64,000 nucleotides of DNA from Brevibacillus_H ginsengisoli (GTDB lineage: Bacteria > Bacillota > Bacilli > Brevibacillales > Brevibacillaceae), in contig NZ_JBNJQR010000012.1 in the NCBI RefSeq assembly GCF_050113715.1, positions 1 through 64,000 of the forward strand. Direction: 5' to 3'. Position numbers and translations under genes: made by a program. Shown here one piece after another: positions 18,786 to 27,032 of the stretch; the stretch's first letter is position 1; each line of letters opens with the position of its first letter. The notes beneath the pieces were generated by a model, which saw only the letters and a program-made list of their open reading frames with translations, did no database searches and had not been told where the DNA came from.

Positions 18786-19918
18786 GTGGGGGCCACCTCC
18801 TCTCCAATCTTATCCACCTCCTCCGTTGCAATGGCTTTTAGACTGGCTACATACTGCCTGGGAGGAAACGCTTCCTTTACAAGCACACTCTTACTTTGAA
18901 GAGAATAGCTCACACGACTGCCCGATATCCTTGGAACGATACCCGCAATGGGGGTTCTCATGATGGATTGAATGCGCGGAATACTTACATCGTCTTTTTG
19001 GTAGTGGCTGACAATGATCTGAAAAGGGATTTTGGCATCTTTCCAGCGCATTAGCCATTTGCGCGAGCTTTCCAGGTTAAACGGATCGGGTCGAACAAAC
19101 ATATAAGCGGTGTCTGACAGAATAAGGAGCTGTTGGAGGACTTCCTGTTCACGGAAACAAAATCCCCAGTCGATGAAGATATAATCGAATTGCTTTCGAA
19201 GGGATTGTAACAACGATGATATTTCGTATACTTTCCATCGTATGGCTCCCGTTGAGAAATATAGGTTGGGAAACTGATCACTTCGCTTAAATACGCTTTT
19301 CCAGTCTTGTTGTTCCGCCTTGTTGGTATTGAGTAAATAAGGACGAAGGAATGCCAGTTGAGAATTGGATAGTTGAAAAAATTCCGTTAGATCCGGCTTT
19401 TCCAAATTAAAGTCGATGAAGGCAATCGTTGATGAGGGTAGTTGAGAAGCGAGCATCGCAGAGTAGTTGATGCAAAAAGTAGTAACACCAGTAGCACCAT
19501 AGCTCAATAGGGTATGGATTTTGCCACTTGGCTTCGGTTCCGCAGTAAATAGAATAGAATGCTTTATACCAAACAGATATTGAAGCCTCTCCTTGATCTC
19601 TTCATTGGATAGCCGCGCTGGAAAAACGAACATGTTCATGAGGCCCTTGGTCTCGATAATTCGGTTAATGATTTCCTCATCTCGATGTAATGGAATAATG
19701 ACCTTCATAACTTCCTGAGGCAGAAAAGTAGATACGTAGTCCATCCACTCCCATGGAGGCTGATTCATCGCTTCAGAAAAAAATACAACAGCTTCCGGTT
19801 TATAAGCAGACGATTGTGCAGCCATCTCTTCTACGGTTTCTACCGTAACTACTTCACATTCTTTCGGCATAAAAATGTGGACGAGTGATTTGATTGGATA
19901 ACATACCATTACTCTCAA
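18782..19918 (-). CDS. TadZ/CpaE-like protein with degenerate P-loop
   Basis: 378 residues: an N-terminal receiver-like domain (about 1-120) and a MinD/ParA-like domain. Where TadZ proteins carry KGGVGKT, this one reads GATGVTT (about 141-147), so both the signature lysine and the Walker A lysine are missing. The downstream features FIDFNLEKPDL and FDYIFIDWG match the ParA fold. It may be a non-hydrolysing polar-localisation or scaffold protein. Start is TTG overlapping the previous stop, with GGAG 10 bases upstream. Confidence 0.8.
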   Translation of the reverse strand: MRVMVCYPIKSLVHIFMPKECEVVTVETVEEMAAQSSAYKPEAVVFFSEAMNQPPWEWMDYVSTFLPQEVMKVIIPLHRDEEIINRIIETKGLMNMFVFPARLSNEEIKERLQYLFGIKHSILFTAEPKPSGKIHTLLSYGATGVTTFCINYSAMLASQLPSSTIAFIDFNLEKPDLTEFFQLSNSQLAFLRPYLLNTNKAEQQDWKSVFKRSDQFPNLYFSTGAIRWKVYEISSLLQSLRKQFDYIFIDWGFCFREQEVLQQLLILSDTAYMFVRPDPFNLESSRKWLMRWKDAKIPFQIIVSHYQKDDVSIPRIQSIMRTPIAGIVPRISGSRVSYSLQSKSVLVKEAFPPRQYVASLKAIATEEVDKIGEEVAPT

Positions 19919-20709
19919 GGCAATTTCTCTCCTTTAGCAACCATTACATGTCCGATTTGAATGAGACCGTAATTCATGGCCTCACAAAGCGCCTGATATT
20001 CCTTATCTGTCAGATTAAGCCCAATATAAGCGGGAACCGCAGATGGCTGAGCGCGATAATCTCGAAATCTCCGTTCCGTATCTACGAGATTCGCCGCTTC
20101 AGAAGCATTGAAAAATGGATTCTCAACCTGATTGTTATGCGGAATAAGTTGCGGCTTTAATGTATAAATTTCGATACCGTTACTATCTTTCACGGTTACG
20201 AGCCGACTATCGAACAACAAACTAGCTGTTGCGTTCTCTTTTTTAAAGAAAGTGGGTTCCGGCAGCTTTTCCAATTCGGAAATTGGCTTGTAGCGTACCC
20301 ATACCTTGATTCCATCCCCTTTTCTCAGCTCGGTGATTGGCATAATGGAAGTAAGCGAGAATTCATACCGAGCCTCATTGGGTTTCGGAAGAAGATAGGT
20401 ATCCTCTACCTTTTGCGAAATGATTTGTTCCCCTTCATAAATAGTTTGAATAGGGTATTTCCCAATGATGCCATCAACGGTTGTTGAGGCACCCTTTTGT
20501 ATGGTTTCCACTGGCTCTTGAACCACGATAAGATCCTCTCTGGATATTGGTTCAAATGCTTGAATTTCCTTACCCGGCGCCACTTTTACAACACTTGCGT
20601 AAAGTTTGTGTTGAATTTTGTCATCAAGATAACGAGTTGCTCCATAGAAACATCCCAAGGCAAGTATGAGTGCTGTGACGCTAATGATTAACAACGTCCT
20701 CTTTTTCAT
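19915..20709 (-). CDS. SAF-domain CpaB/RcpC-like protein (divergent module)
   Basis: 264 residues with an N-terminal membrane helix (LLIISVTALILALGCFYGA) and a SAF-like beta region: VVKVAPGKEIQAFEPISREDL, then GIIGKYPIQTIYEGEQI. In Tad systems CpaB/RcpC proteins act in the periplasm or cell wall near the secretin; Gram-positives have no secretin, so the partner is unclear. Starts with an ATGA overlap. Paralogue of the protein at 29890-30624. Confidence 0.8.
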   Translation of the reverse strand: MKKRTLLIISVTALILALGCFYGATRYLDDKIQHKLYASVVKVAPGKEIQAFEPISREDLIVVQEPVETIQKGASTTVDGIIGKYPIQTIYEGEQIISQKVEDTYLLPKPNEARYEFSLTSIMPITELRKGDGIKVWVRYKPISELEKLPEPTFFKKENATASLLFDSRLVTVKDSNGIEIYTLKPQLIPHNNQVENPFFNASEAANLVDTERRFRDYRAQPSAVPAYIGLNLTDKEYQALCEAMNYGLIQIGHVMVAKGEKLP

Positions 20710-21581
20710 AGCCCCCCTCCAATTCCGATCGTATTAACTAATGGTTCAAACACTCCTAATGAGTCTGGATACTTCTCAAGAAAGATTCTGCCTTCCAAGT
20801 AACAATGGCTAATTTGCATCCGATCCACTAAAGGCATGACGATATCGATACCAGGCCGCTTCCCCTCTTGATGCCATAGCGACAATGTGCCTTCGACTTG
20901 TTTGATGGCGCCTGCTCGCTTGAGTTTGTCGTTCCATTTATTCACAATAAGTTTTACCTTGTCGCCATATAAAGCCCAGATGTTTGGTACTTCTTCTGAC
21001 ATAATCACACTAGCCAATCGCGGGATATTATCGTCTAAAACGAACCATACCTCATCAACCCATTCCCCAATCTGGATTGCCTGTTCACTTTGCCAAGCGT
21101 TTGAGATATCAATAATGAAGAAAGAGCACCCCTTGTGATTTTGGACAAACCAGTTTGTTAATTCAGCTTGAGATAATTGTTTATGTAGTGGTAATAAGGG
21201 CGGAGTAGGTTTCACACGTAGTAATCCTTGCTGCAAGGGAATAATCATTCCGGATTTAGTTGAATGACCTCTTTTAGCAAAATCTAATGCGAAGTAAAAG
21301 TAAGGAGAAATGGATGGGAGTTCACACAGGGTTGTTTGAATCTGACTGCAAGCATGGTAGTAGGCCAGATTACTTGCTATAAAGCTTGATCCTGTCTGAG
21401 GATAAAGGCTCGCAATTGCGATTGTTCGTTGAATAAAGCTATTGGATAAGCTCGTTTGCTGGGTATAGATAAGCTTTTGCTTTAAGGCTTCCAGTTGTTT
21501 TTCTTCTTCTACCGATGGCATAAACTCTTTGTGTTCCAGATCACGGAAAACTTGTATAAACCGATTAAGATCATTATTCAT
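20706..21581 (-). CDS. ParA-like protein with degenerate P-loop
   Basis: 291 residues. After a helical N-terminus the sequence IAIASLYPQTGSSFIASNLA (about 54-73) aligns with the ParA/MinD P-loop, but the lysine of GKS is replaced by serine (TGSSF). Later CSFFIIDISNAW and VWFVLDDNIPRLASVIMSEEV fit the fold. It stands two genes before another lysine-less homologue, so the two may form a heteromeric scaffold. No strong ribosome site is visible before the ATG. Confidence 0.7.
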   Translation of the reverse strand: MNNDLNRFIQVFRDLEHKEFMPSVEEEKQLEALKQKLIYTQQTSLSNSFIQRTIAIASLYPQTGSSFIASNLAYYHACSQIQTTLCELPSISPYFYFALDFAKRGHSTKSGMIIPLQQGLLRVKPTPPLLPLHKQLSQAELTNWFVQNHKGCSFFIIDISNAWQSEQAIQIGEWVDEVWFVLDDNIPRLASVIMSEEVPNIWALYGDKVKLIVNKWNDKLKRAGAIKQVEGTLSLWHQEGKRPGIDIVMPLVDRMQISHCYLEGRIFLEKYPDSLGVFEPLVNTIGIGGGL

Positions 21582-21596
21582 TTGACGTCTGTTGTG

Positions 21597-22346
21597 TTAA
21601 GAAATTGAATTATTTTCTACAGATGCCTTTAATCTCATATATTGCTTGAATTTCTCTACCATTGCTTGGGTGGTTAATGACTTTCGATGGTAATAGTAGA
21701 TTTTTCTTATGCGTTCCTTTTCTTTCTTGGTCAAGTTGGGTTTCAACTCCTGAATTCTCTCTAGCAGTTTATAAAGTCCCGGATTGTTCGGCCTTCCTCT
21801 TCTCGCCTCTCTCTGAAAAAGCTGCTGAGTCTCCTGATTAAAAGCTTCGGGATACTCCATTAACCATGTCTCTACAAACAGTTGAATATCTTGATAGCTT
21901 CTAATGCCAAGTCGGTGTAAATACCGGAAATACATAGACGTAGTCTGCTCATTGGCTACTTTCCATCTAGACATAAATCCATTGGAAGATGTGAGAAGGC
22001 ATGAAAGGTCTTCAACAAGCTCCTCCCTGGTTTGGGAGCGGAAAGTGGCAATTGCTTCCTTGGCTAGTTGAAATAAAAAATCATCATATTCCTTTGCGCC
22101 AGAGTCTTGGAAATGTTTAAGGTACCATTCTTCGACAACATGATCAAAGTCTTTACGGCAATTAACTAGTTGAATATCTTCTAGGTGATCGTAAAAACCA
22201 TCCAGTCCAAGTTCGGCTACCGCCAGATCCTGATAGTCTTCAAATACGTATTTGATAAAAACTTCCTTAAGCTCTGACAAACTTAGCAATTGTGATACAT
22301 CTTCGTAGCAACGTTCTACTAGCTCCTCAGCTCCCTTTACTAACAC
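21597..22346 (-). CDS. unrecognised helical protein, first gene of the divergent Tad module
   Basis: 249 residues, charged and largely helical, no membrane segment or signal peptide. Features include an acidic N-terminal half (EYDDFLFQLAKEAIATF) and a basic C-terminal end (NLTKKEKERIRKIYYYHRKS). GTG start with GGGGG about 9 bases upstream. A TATAAT at 22385-22380 on the minus strand, about 35 bases before the start, is a possible -10, but no sigma-A -35 is present. I do not recognise a family; regulatory or adaptor role is conceivable only from position. Confidence 0.7.
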   Translation of the reverse strand: MLVKGAEELVERCYEDVSQLLSLSELKEVFIKYVFEDYQDLAVAELGLDGFYDHLEDIQLVNCRKDFDHVVEEWYLKHFQDSGAKEYDDFLFQLAKEAIATFRSQTREELVEDLSCLLTSSNGFMSRWKVANEQTTSMYFRYLHRLGIRSYQDIQLFVETWLMEYPEAFNQETQQLFQREARRGRPNNPGLYKLLERIQELKPNLTKKEKERIRKIYYYHRKSLTTQAMVEKFKQYMRLKASVENNSIS

Positions 22347-22441
22347 AATGAATAACCCCCTATTTTTAACATTTATCCCATTATATTACATATTTTGACA
22401 TGGTGATTTTCTTATTCTCTGAATATTTGGCAATATTTTGA

Positions 22442-22476
22442 ATGCCCGCCAGCATTCATTAACACTAAGCGGGCAT
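22442..22476 (-). terminator. hairpin between the two Tad modules
   Basis: 8-bp stem ATGCCCGC / GCGGGCAT with a 19-base loop, 9 bases past the stop of the 93-residue gene. No clear U-run follows on the minus strand, so it may only partly terminate the canonical module. Confidence 0.5.
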
Positions 22477-22484
22477 GAAGAGGT

Positions 22485-22766
22485 CTACTCGATGACGAGA
22501 TAGAGTTCCTCTCCAGTTGGTAAAAGAAGAGCAATTCTTCCTCTACGCATCATGACGGTAGGAGCAGCCTCCATGACGATGATTCCGTCATTGATTACGA
22601 TCCGATTGCCAAATTGATGGATCGAATCGATTTGAAAAACTCCTTCAGGCATTCTTTCCAGTGAAAGATGCTTGCCTGGTTTGTGCTTTTGATACCGAAC
22701 TCGCCGTTCCAAAAGCACCTGCACAAGTGAAGTACTTGTTTGGTGAGCCTCAACTGATGTTGCCAT
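22485..22766 (-). CDS. unrecognised 93-residue protein between the Tad modules
   Basis: Basic, strand-rich protein beginning MATSVEAHQTSTSLVQVLLE, with FQIDSIHQFGNRIVINDGII in the middle and IALLLPTGEELYLVIE at the end; no membrane helix. ATG at 22766 has GGAGG 8 bases upstream, so a longer reading is rejected. A spacer of about 100 bases with a GCTTATAAGC palindrome and AT-rich stretches precedes it and could contain a promoter. Function unknown. Confidence 0.65.
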   Translation of the reverse strand: MATSVEAHQTSTSLVQVLLERRVRYQKHKPGKHLSLERMPEGVFQIDSIHQFGNRIVINDGIIVMEAAPTVMMRRGRIALLLPTGEELYLVIE

Positions 22767-22871
22767 TTGCAACTCCTCCTTCCTCACCATAAACTACGGC
22801 CGTTTCATTTGCTTATAAGCGGATGAAACTATCTTTACGGTAGAAAAAGACAGTCGCTGCTGCAAATTTTT

Positions 22872-23507
22872 TTAGCAAGAATAAATGGCGCTTGCTTCTT
22901 CCCACAAGGAAGGCTGGGCTAACTCTGGATATATATCTGTAATCAGGTCAAAAGGTGAAAAATATAGGGAATCGAGTAGAATCTTGAGTTTGTATGTCCG
23001 CAAAATTCGGTACGCCTGCTCCGTCTTGGCAAAAATCCGTGGTATTAAGTAGATATCCTTGATTTGGAGCAGCTCCTTGCACATATACTCAAAACAAATT
23101 TTGGCCCGCTCCTCACCTTTTATGCTTTGAAAGTAGAGAAGAGGAAAGTGTTTGCGTTTGCCAGATAAAACTTCTTGGTATACCCATATGACTTTCTCGT
23201 ACTCACTTGGTTTAGGCAAATAGGGGTACGCATAATCGACCAAATAGTACATATCATCCGATTTCGCTTCAATTGGTTGCTCAACAAACTCCTTTACTAG
23301 ATGCAGCTTTAATTTCTTCACTTGCTGAACATCCAGCATTTCCCTCGCCTCTTCCGGCGTCCATTTACACACGTTCTCTACCGCATAGCGAATGACCATT
23401 TGCACTTTCTTCTTGCGATATTGGACATCATCGAATTCATAGGGTGAGAATCTTTTTTGTACTCCTTGTAAAATTCGCTTGTAGCGTTCAATGACTGTTG
23501 AAGGCAT
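22872..23507 (-). CDS. unrecognised 211-residue cytoplasmic protein at the end of the canonical Tad module
   Basis: Basic helical protein beginning MPSTVIERYKRILQGVQKRF, without membrane segments. ATG at 23507 preceded by AGAGGAAAGG; a 26-residue longer reading is unlikely. It follows the TadE-like genes by about 85 bases and is probably in the same transcript. I see no catalytic motif; it might be a cytoplasmic accessory factor of the pilus system. Confidence 0.65.
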   Translation of the reverse strand: MPSTVIERYKRILQGVQKRFSPYEFDDVQYRKKKVQMVIRYAVENVCKWTPEEAREMLDVQQVKKLKLHLVKEFVEQPIEAKSDDMYYLVDYAYPYLPKPSEYEKVIWVYQEVLSGKRKHFPLLYFQSIKGEERAKICFEYMCKELLQIKDIYLIPRIFAKTEQAYRILRTYKLKILLDSLYFSPFDLITDIYPELAQPSLWEEASAIYSC

Positions 23508-23591
23508 GATCCTTTCCTCTCCTATCCCAATAATTTCCTGTTTCAAAGCTATCATGGGATTTAGGACAAAAAAGAATGGACCCAATGCCAG

Positions 23592-24098
23592 CTAACTATC
23601 ATACACGCCAGATTGTGAAATCCTTTTGAACAATACTTCAATCGAGGACGTAAGCAGTTCTATCTTTTTCTGGACAGATATAGCAACTCGATATATACCG
23701 CGTGAATAGAGTCCCTTCTCTTCTCCATTCTGATGAGTTATTCGAACGGTATGCAAATCAGGTTGCAACGATTCTTTGTTCATCTGATAGAGGATTTCCG
23801 CTTCCTCTCTTGCTCCTCGTACGATGTCAGCGTGTACCTGATTCGCTTCTTCAGTTGTAGCAATCAGTGTTTTCTTCCAACTTCCAGAAGGCGTCTTGTA
23901 TTCCCATTCACCTGCACTTCTTGCACCTTTGGTAATAAGGTCTGCCGTTTGCTGCATTCTCATTTCTGTAAGACTGGCCTGCTCGGCAAGCAATAAAATC
24001 GAGAGAAGGCCAATCAATGCGGTTAAGAAAAAAAGCATGGTTATCAATGTTGCACCACGCTCTTCCGCTATCCGATATTTAGATGCAACTCGAATCAT
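23592..24098 (-). CDS. TadE/TadG-type pseudopilin-like protein
   Basis: 168 residues starting IAEERGATLITMLFFLTALIG-type sequence near residue 11: a basic/acidic leader with a glycine before the hydrophobic helix, as in prepilins, but without the glutamate at +5. The exterior part is helical and strand mixed. It overlaps tadE by 4 bases (ATGA). Probably a minor pseudopilin of the canonical Tad apparatus. Confidence 0.75.
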   Translation of the reverse strand: MIRVASKYRIAEERGATLITMLFFLTALIGLLSILLLAEQASLTEMRMQQTADLITKGARSAGEWEYKTPSGSWKKTLIATTEEANQVHADIVRGAREEAEILYQMNKESLQPDLHTVRITHQNGEEKGLYSRGIYRVAISVQKKIELLTSSIEVLFKRISQSGVYDS

Positions 24099-24508
24099 TG
24101 TGATTTGTCCTCCGCATTCTCAATCATCATCGAGTACGACTCTTTGACAACGTAGGGTTGACCGGAAGCAAGCAGGCGAAACTGAATTTGCGCATTGGAG
24201 ATTAAATGACTTCCCTTCTGCCATTGTCCCCTCGGGGAAATCGTCACCTCTCCTGATTCCATGCCAATCGCTTGTTGAAGTTGCTCTCTTCCTTTTTGTG
24301 ATCCATGATACCTGGCTAATCCCGCGTTAGGCTGTACGCAAGCAATTCTGCCCGCTTCATAGGCAGCAGATAAGGCTTGTTGCTTGTTGTACATAATCGT
24401 AAATTGGTCAACAGCAAATAAAAACAACAGCCAGACAAGCGGCGCTACCAAAATAAACTCCAAAACCTGGCTTCCCTGCTCCTGCTTCAGCTGATTCAAT
24501 CCCTTCAT
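24095..24508 (-). CDS. TadE-like pseudopilin
   Basis: 137 residues. Leader MKGLNQLKQEQG then SQVLEFILVAPLVWLLF: glycine at -1 and glutamate at +5 of the predicted prepilin-peptidase site, the TadE signature. ATG at 24508 (GGGGG about 10 bases upstream) overlaps the stop of the peptidase gene. Would be processed by the neighbouring peptidase. Confidence 0.85.
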   Translation of the reverse strand: MKGLNQLKQEQGSQVLEFILVAPLVWLLFLFAVDQFTIMYNKQQALSAAYEAGRIACVQPNAGLARYHGSQKGREQLQQAIGMESGEVTISPRGQWQKGSHLISNAQIQFRLLASGQPYVVKESYSMMIENAEDKSQ

Positions 24509-24993
24509 AAATACCGTTCCCCCATAAGCAATAGACAGTAGGAAAAGCCGATCGAGATCGCAAAGGGAAGAGAGCATGCCGATTGTTTTACAGTCGGTAA
24601 CCACACTCTCCTATGTCCAACCCATCCCACCGCGAGACTGTACATATTCTGATAGAGTACATTCCATCGGTTAGGAAAGATTAGTAGAGGCGTGAGACTA
24701 ACCAGTAAGGACAACAGAAACAACACATAAACATAGTGTCCGCCAATCCACGTACCAACCGCCATCAAGAGCTTCTGATCTCCCATTCCCATTCGCTTCA
24801 ATAAAACAGGTACAATGGTTAAAGCAAAAGCCAAGGCTGCTCCTTCGCATGCAACCCATCCGCTGCCGGACAGACAGCGAAACAACAGTCCACTCAATCC
24901 CAAAACCGCAACGAGAAAATTAGGGACTCTTCTAAAACGCCAATCCCACCATGCTGCGATTGCCAGCAGCACTACCAAATGACCTTCAATCAT
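24505..24993 (-). CDS. tadV: prepilin peptidase, TadV/CpaA type (A24)
   Basis: 162-residue multi-pass aspartic peptidase. Catalytic aspartates in AAWWDWRFRRVPN (about residue 17) and GMGDQKL (about residue 72, the GxGDxK signature). It lacks the methylase domain of PilD, as is usual for TadV. It overlaps the Flp pilin gene by 4 bases. Expected substrates are the Flp pilin and TadE next door. No second peptidase was found in the divergent module. Confidence 0.92.
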   Translation of the reverse strand: MIEGHLVVLLAIAAWWDWRFRRVPNFLVAVLGLSGLLFRCLSGSGWVACEGAALAFALTIVPVLLKRMGMGDQKLLMAVGTWIGGHYVYVLFLLSLLVSLTPLLIFPNRWNVLYQNMYSLAVGWVGHRRVWLPTVKQSACSLPFAISIGFSYCLLLMGERYL

Positions 24994-25166
24994 TTACTGA
25001 TCGAGTCTTTCAGCTCTTTTAATTTGGTATCTTCCGCTGTACCTAATTCCCCCAAGGTGGGAATCACTAAAATCAAAATAACTGCTACGATGATGACCAT
25101 CTCCACAATGGTGACAGCATCCTCCTCATGGATAAAACGATGCCAATACGCTCGAATTGCCTGCAT
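24990..25166 (-). CDS. flp: Flp-type IVb pilin
   Basis: 58 residues. Leader ending HEEDA, then VTIVEMVIIVAVILILVIP: alanine at -1 and glutamate at +5 of the prepilin cleavage site, followed by a continuous hydrophobic helix, with a short charged tail (EDTKLKELKDSISK). ATG at 25166 with GGAGG 7 bases upstream. It lies between tadC and tadV, the usual place. Major pilus subunit of the canonical module. Confidence 0.88.
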   Translation of the reverse strand: MQAIRAYWHRFIHEEDAVTIVEMVIIVAVILILVIPTLGELGTAEDTKLKELKDSISK

Positions 25167-25242
25167 AAACATTCCTCCTCTAAGTCATTTAACTGCTCTC
25201 TACTACGAATTTCGCAAAAGACAGAGCTTCCCGCAAAATTAT

Positions 25243-26148
25243 TTACAACTGCCCCAAAATTCCTTTGAACGAAGGGCCCATGACAAGAAAAAGCAACGGT
25301 ACTCCCATGAACACAATGACGAACGGGATAAAGCGAACACTGATTCGGTTGATATATTCGGTCGCCTCGTCTTCCTGCTGTTTGATTTGTTCTTCAATAT
25401 GGAGGGAAAGCCGATGAGCCACTGTCGTTCCCTTGGTTAATGACTGATTGATATCGGAGACAATGGTTAGCAGCTCATCCACATCCCAGCGGAACGCAAA
25501 CTCTTCCAACGCAATCCGCCAATTGCCGTAGCTTCTTTCTGTTGTTTCCAAGGCCATAAGCTCTTGACCTAACCTTCCTGCGAATCGTTTGGCGGTTGCC
25601 CGAATAGCCGAATGTATGGGCATTCCCGCATCAAGCAGCGAAAGAACGATGCCAAAAAAGATGGGTGTCTGGTTCTTGATCTCCTTTTTCGCTTGTCGAT
25701 CCGCTATTTCTATCATTTGTGTAGGAAATAGAAACAGAAGAACACAGAACGCTATCAGCAAAAAATGTCCGTACCCGAGATGACTGCCTCCATATACGGA
25801 GACAATGGAATAGCCTACGGATAGGAGTAAACAGACACATCCTAATAGCTTGGCCAAAAGCAAGTCTTGCACCGTCATGTTCCAACCTAAACGCGTGAGA
25901 CAAAGCGAAATCTTTTGCTGATCAAATCCGACATATCGGGCAATTTTTTTCATCCGCTCCGGGTCCTTCAACAAGCTTAAGAACTGGAATTTGGAATGAT
26001 CATGAAGTCTAAAAGAGGCTTGAAGCTGTTTCTGCTGTTCAATATGAATCCTGGAGAAGAGATCGTTCTTGTTCTGGTGAATGACGAGAAAACTGGATGG
26101 CAGGAACACAAGGAGGATGCCAAAAAACAGGAGCAAACTCACGATCAT
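25243..26148 (-). CDS. tadC: TadC inner-membrane platform protein
   Basis: 301 residues, T2SSF-type. Hydrophobic N-terminus (IVSLLLFFGILLVFLPSSF), two central membrane segments (about 100-150) and a C-terminal one. The cytoplasmic part has FFGIVLSLLDAGMPIHSAIR and FAFRWDVDELLTIVSDINQ. It overlaps tadB by 4 bases and precedes flp by 76 bases. Confidence 0.9.
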   Translation of the reverse strand: MIVSLLLFFGILLVFLPSSFLVIHQNKNDLFSRIHIEQQKQLQASFRLHDHSKFQFLSLLKDPERMKKIARYVGFDQQKISLCLTRLGWNMTVQDLLLAKLLGCVCLLLSVGYSIVSVYGGSHLGYGHFLLIAFCVLLFLFPTQMIEIADRQAKKEIKNQTPIFFGIVLSLLDAGMPIHSAIRATAKRFAGRLGQELMALETTERSYGNWRIALEEFAFRWDVDELLTIVSDINQSLTKGTTVAHRLSLHIEEQIKQQEDEATEYINRISVRFIPFVIVFMGVPLLFLVMGPSFKGILGQL

Positions 26149-27020
26149 TTGGGAACTCCCCCCTGATTGTTCATCGGTCGCAAGGCTAAATACCGGATGA
26201 GCTCTCCTCCCCCGAGGATTGTGAGAAATGCTCCAAGAATCAGCAATCTGCCTCCAAGCGACTCGGTCAACGGATCGAAGTGATGAGGGTTATTCACAAC
26301 CAGTGCCGTCACAAATACAAATGGCATCACAGTTAATAGATTGACTTGCGAAAGCAATTGAGACAGTGCCGCTTTTTGTTTGCGCTGGGTCTGTTTTCGT
26401 CGAAGAATAGTGGAGGCTGCGGAATCAAGCGTTCGTGCCATATCTCCGCCTAACTCTTTTTGAACAAGCAAGATGGTGTAGAGATACGAAATATCGGAGG
26501 AATTCGTGCGGTTGTGCATCTCTTGGAGTGCCGTTTCCAATGGAACCTGTCCTCTGAGCAGCTTTAAAACATGCTGGTACTCATTCCGTACAAGTGCAGG
26601 AACAAAGAGACTATCTACTACCGCTTCAAAACCACGAATATAGGATGGATTGGTTCGAAGGGAGCTAGCCATGACTCTCAATGCGCGGATATTTCCCTCT
26701 TCAAAGCGTTCCTTTTGCCGCCTTTTCTTGATCATCACCAATCGCTCTGCTATAGGAATTCCAATGGCGCCGAAAAGCAGCGAAAGCAGCCACGAATCCA
26801 GAATGGCATGACTTAAAATAACCGCAATGGCGCCAATCGCCCCGGTCACCAATAAATAATGTTGCGCATCAATCCCAGTCAGCTCAGGCTGGAGTCGTTG
26901 TTTTAGTTTGGTTTGTATGCGGCTTGGAGTTGTTCTGGCCCAGCGGATTTTAGGGGTGGGAAAGAAAGATACTGCGCTGCATAATCCCGCCGCGATGGAT
27001 AGAAAGAGTCCTTGGTTCAT
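26145..27020 (-). CDS. tadB: TadB inner-membrane platform protein
   Basis: 291 residues, T2SSF-type, with N-terminal membrane helix, a central pair of helices and C-terminal pair. Conserved-type features: LRVMASSLRTNPSYIRGFEAV and LVQKELGGDMARTLDSAASTI, as in TadB. It lies 12 bases after tadA and overlaps tadC. Confidence 0.9.
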   Translation of the reverse strand: MNQGLFLSIAAGLCSAVSFFPTPKIRWARTTPSRIQTKLKQRLQPELTGIDAQHYLLVTGAIGAIAVILSHAILDSWLLSLLFGAIGIPIAERLVMIKKRRQKERFEEGNIRALRVMASSLRTNPSYIRGFEAVVDSLFVPALVRNEYQHVLKLLRGQVPLETALQEMHNRTNSSDISYLYTILLVQKELGGDMARTLDSAASTILRRKQTQRKQKAALSQLLSQVNLLTVMPFVFVTALVVNNPHHFDPLTESLGGRLLILGAFLTILGGGELIRYLALRPMNNQGGVPK

Positions 27021-27032
27021 GTCAACACTCCC

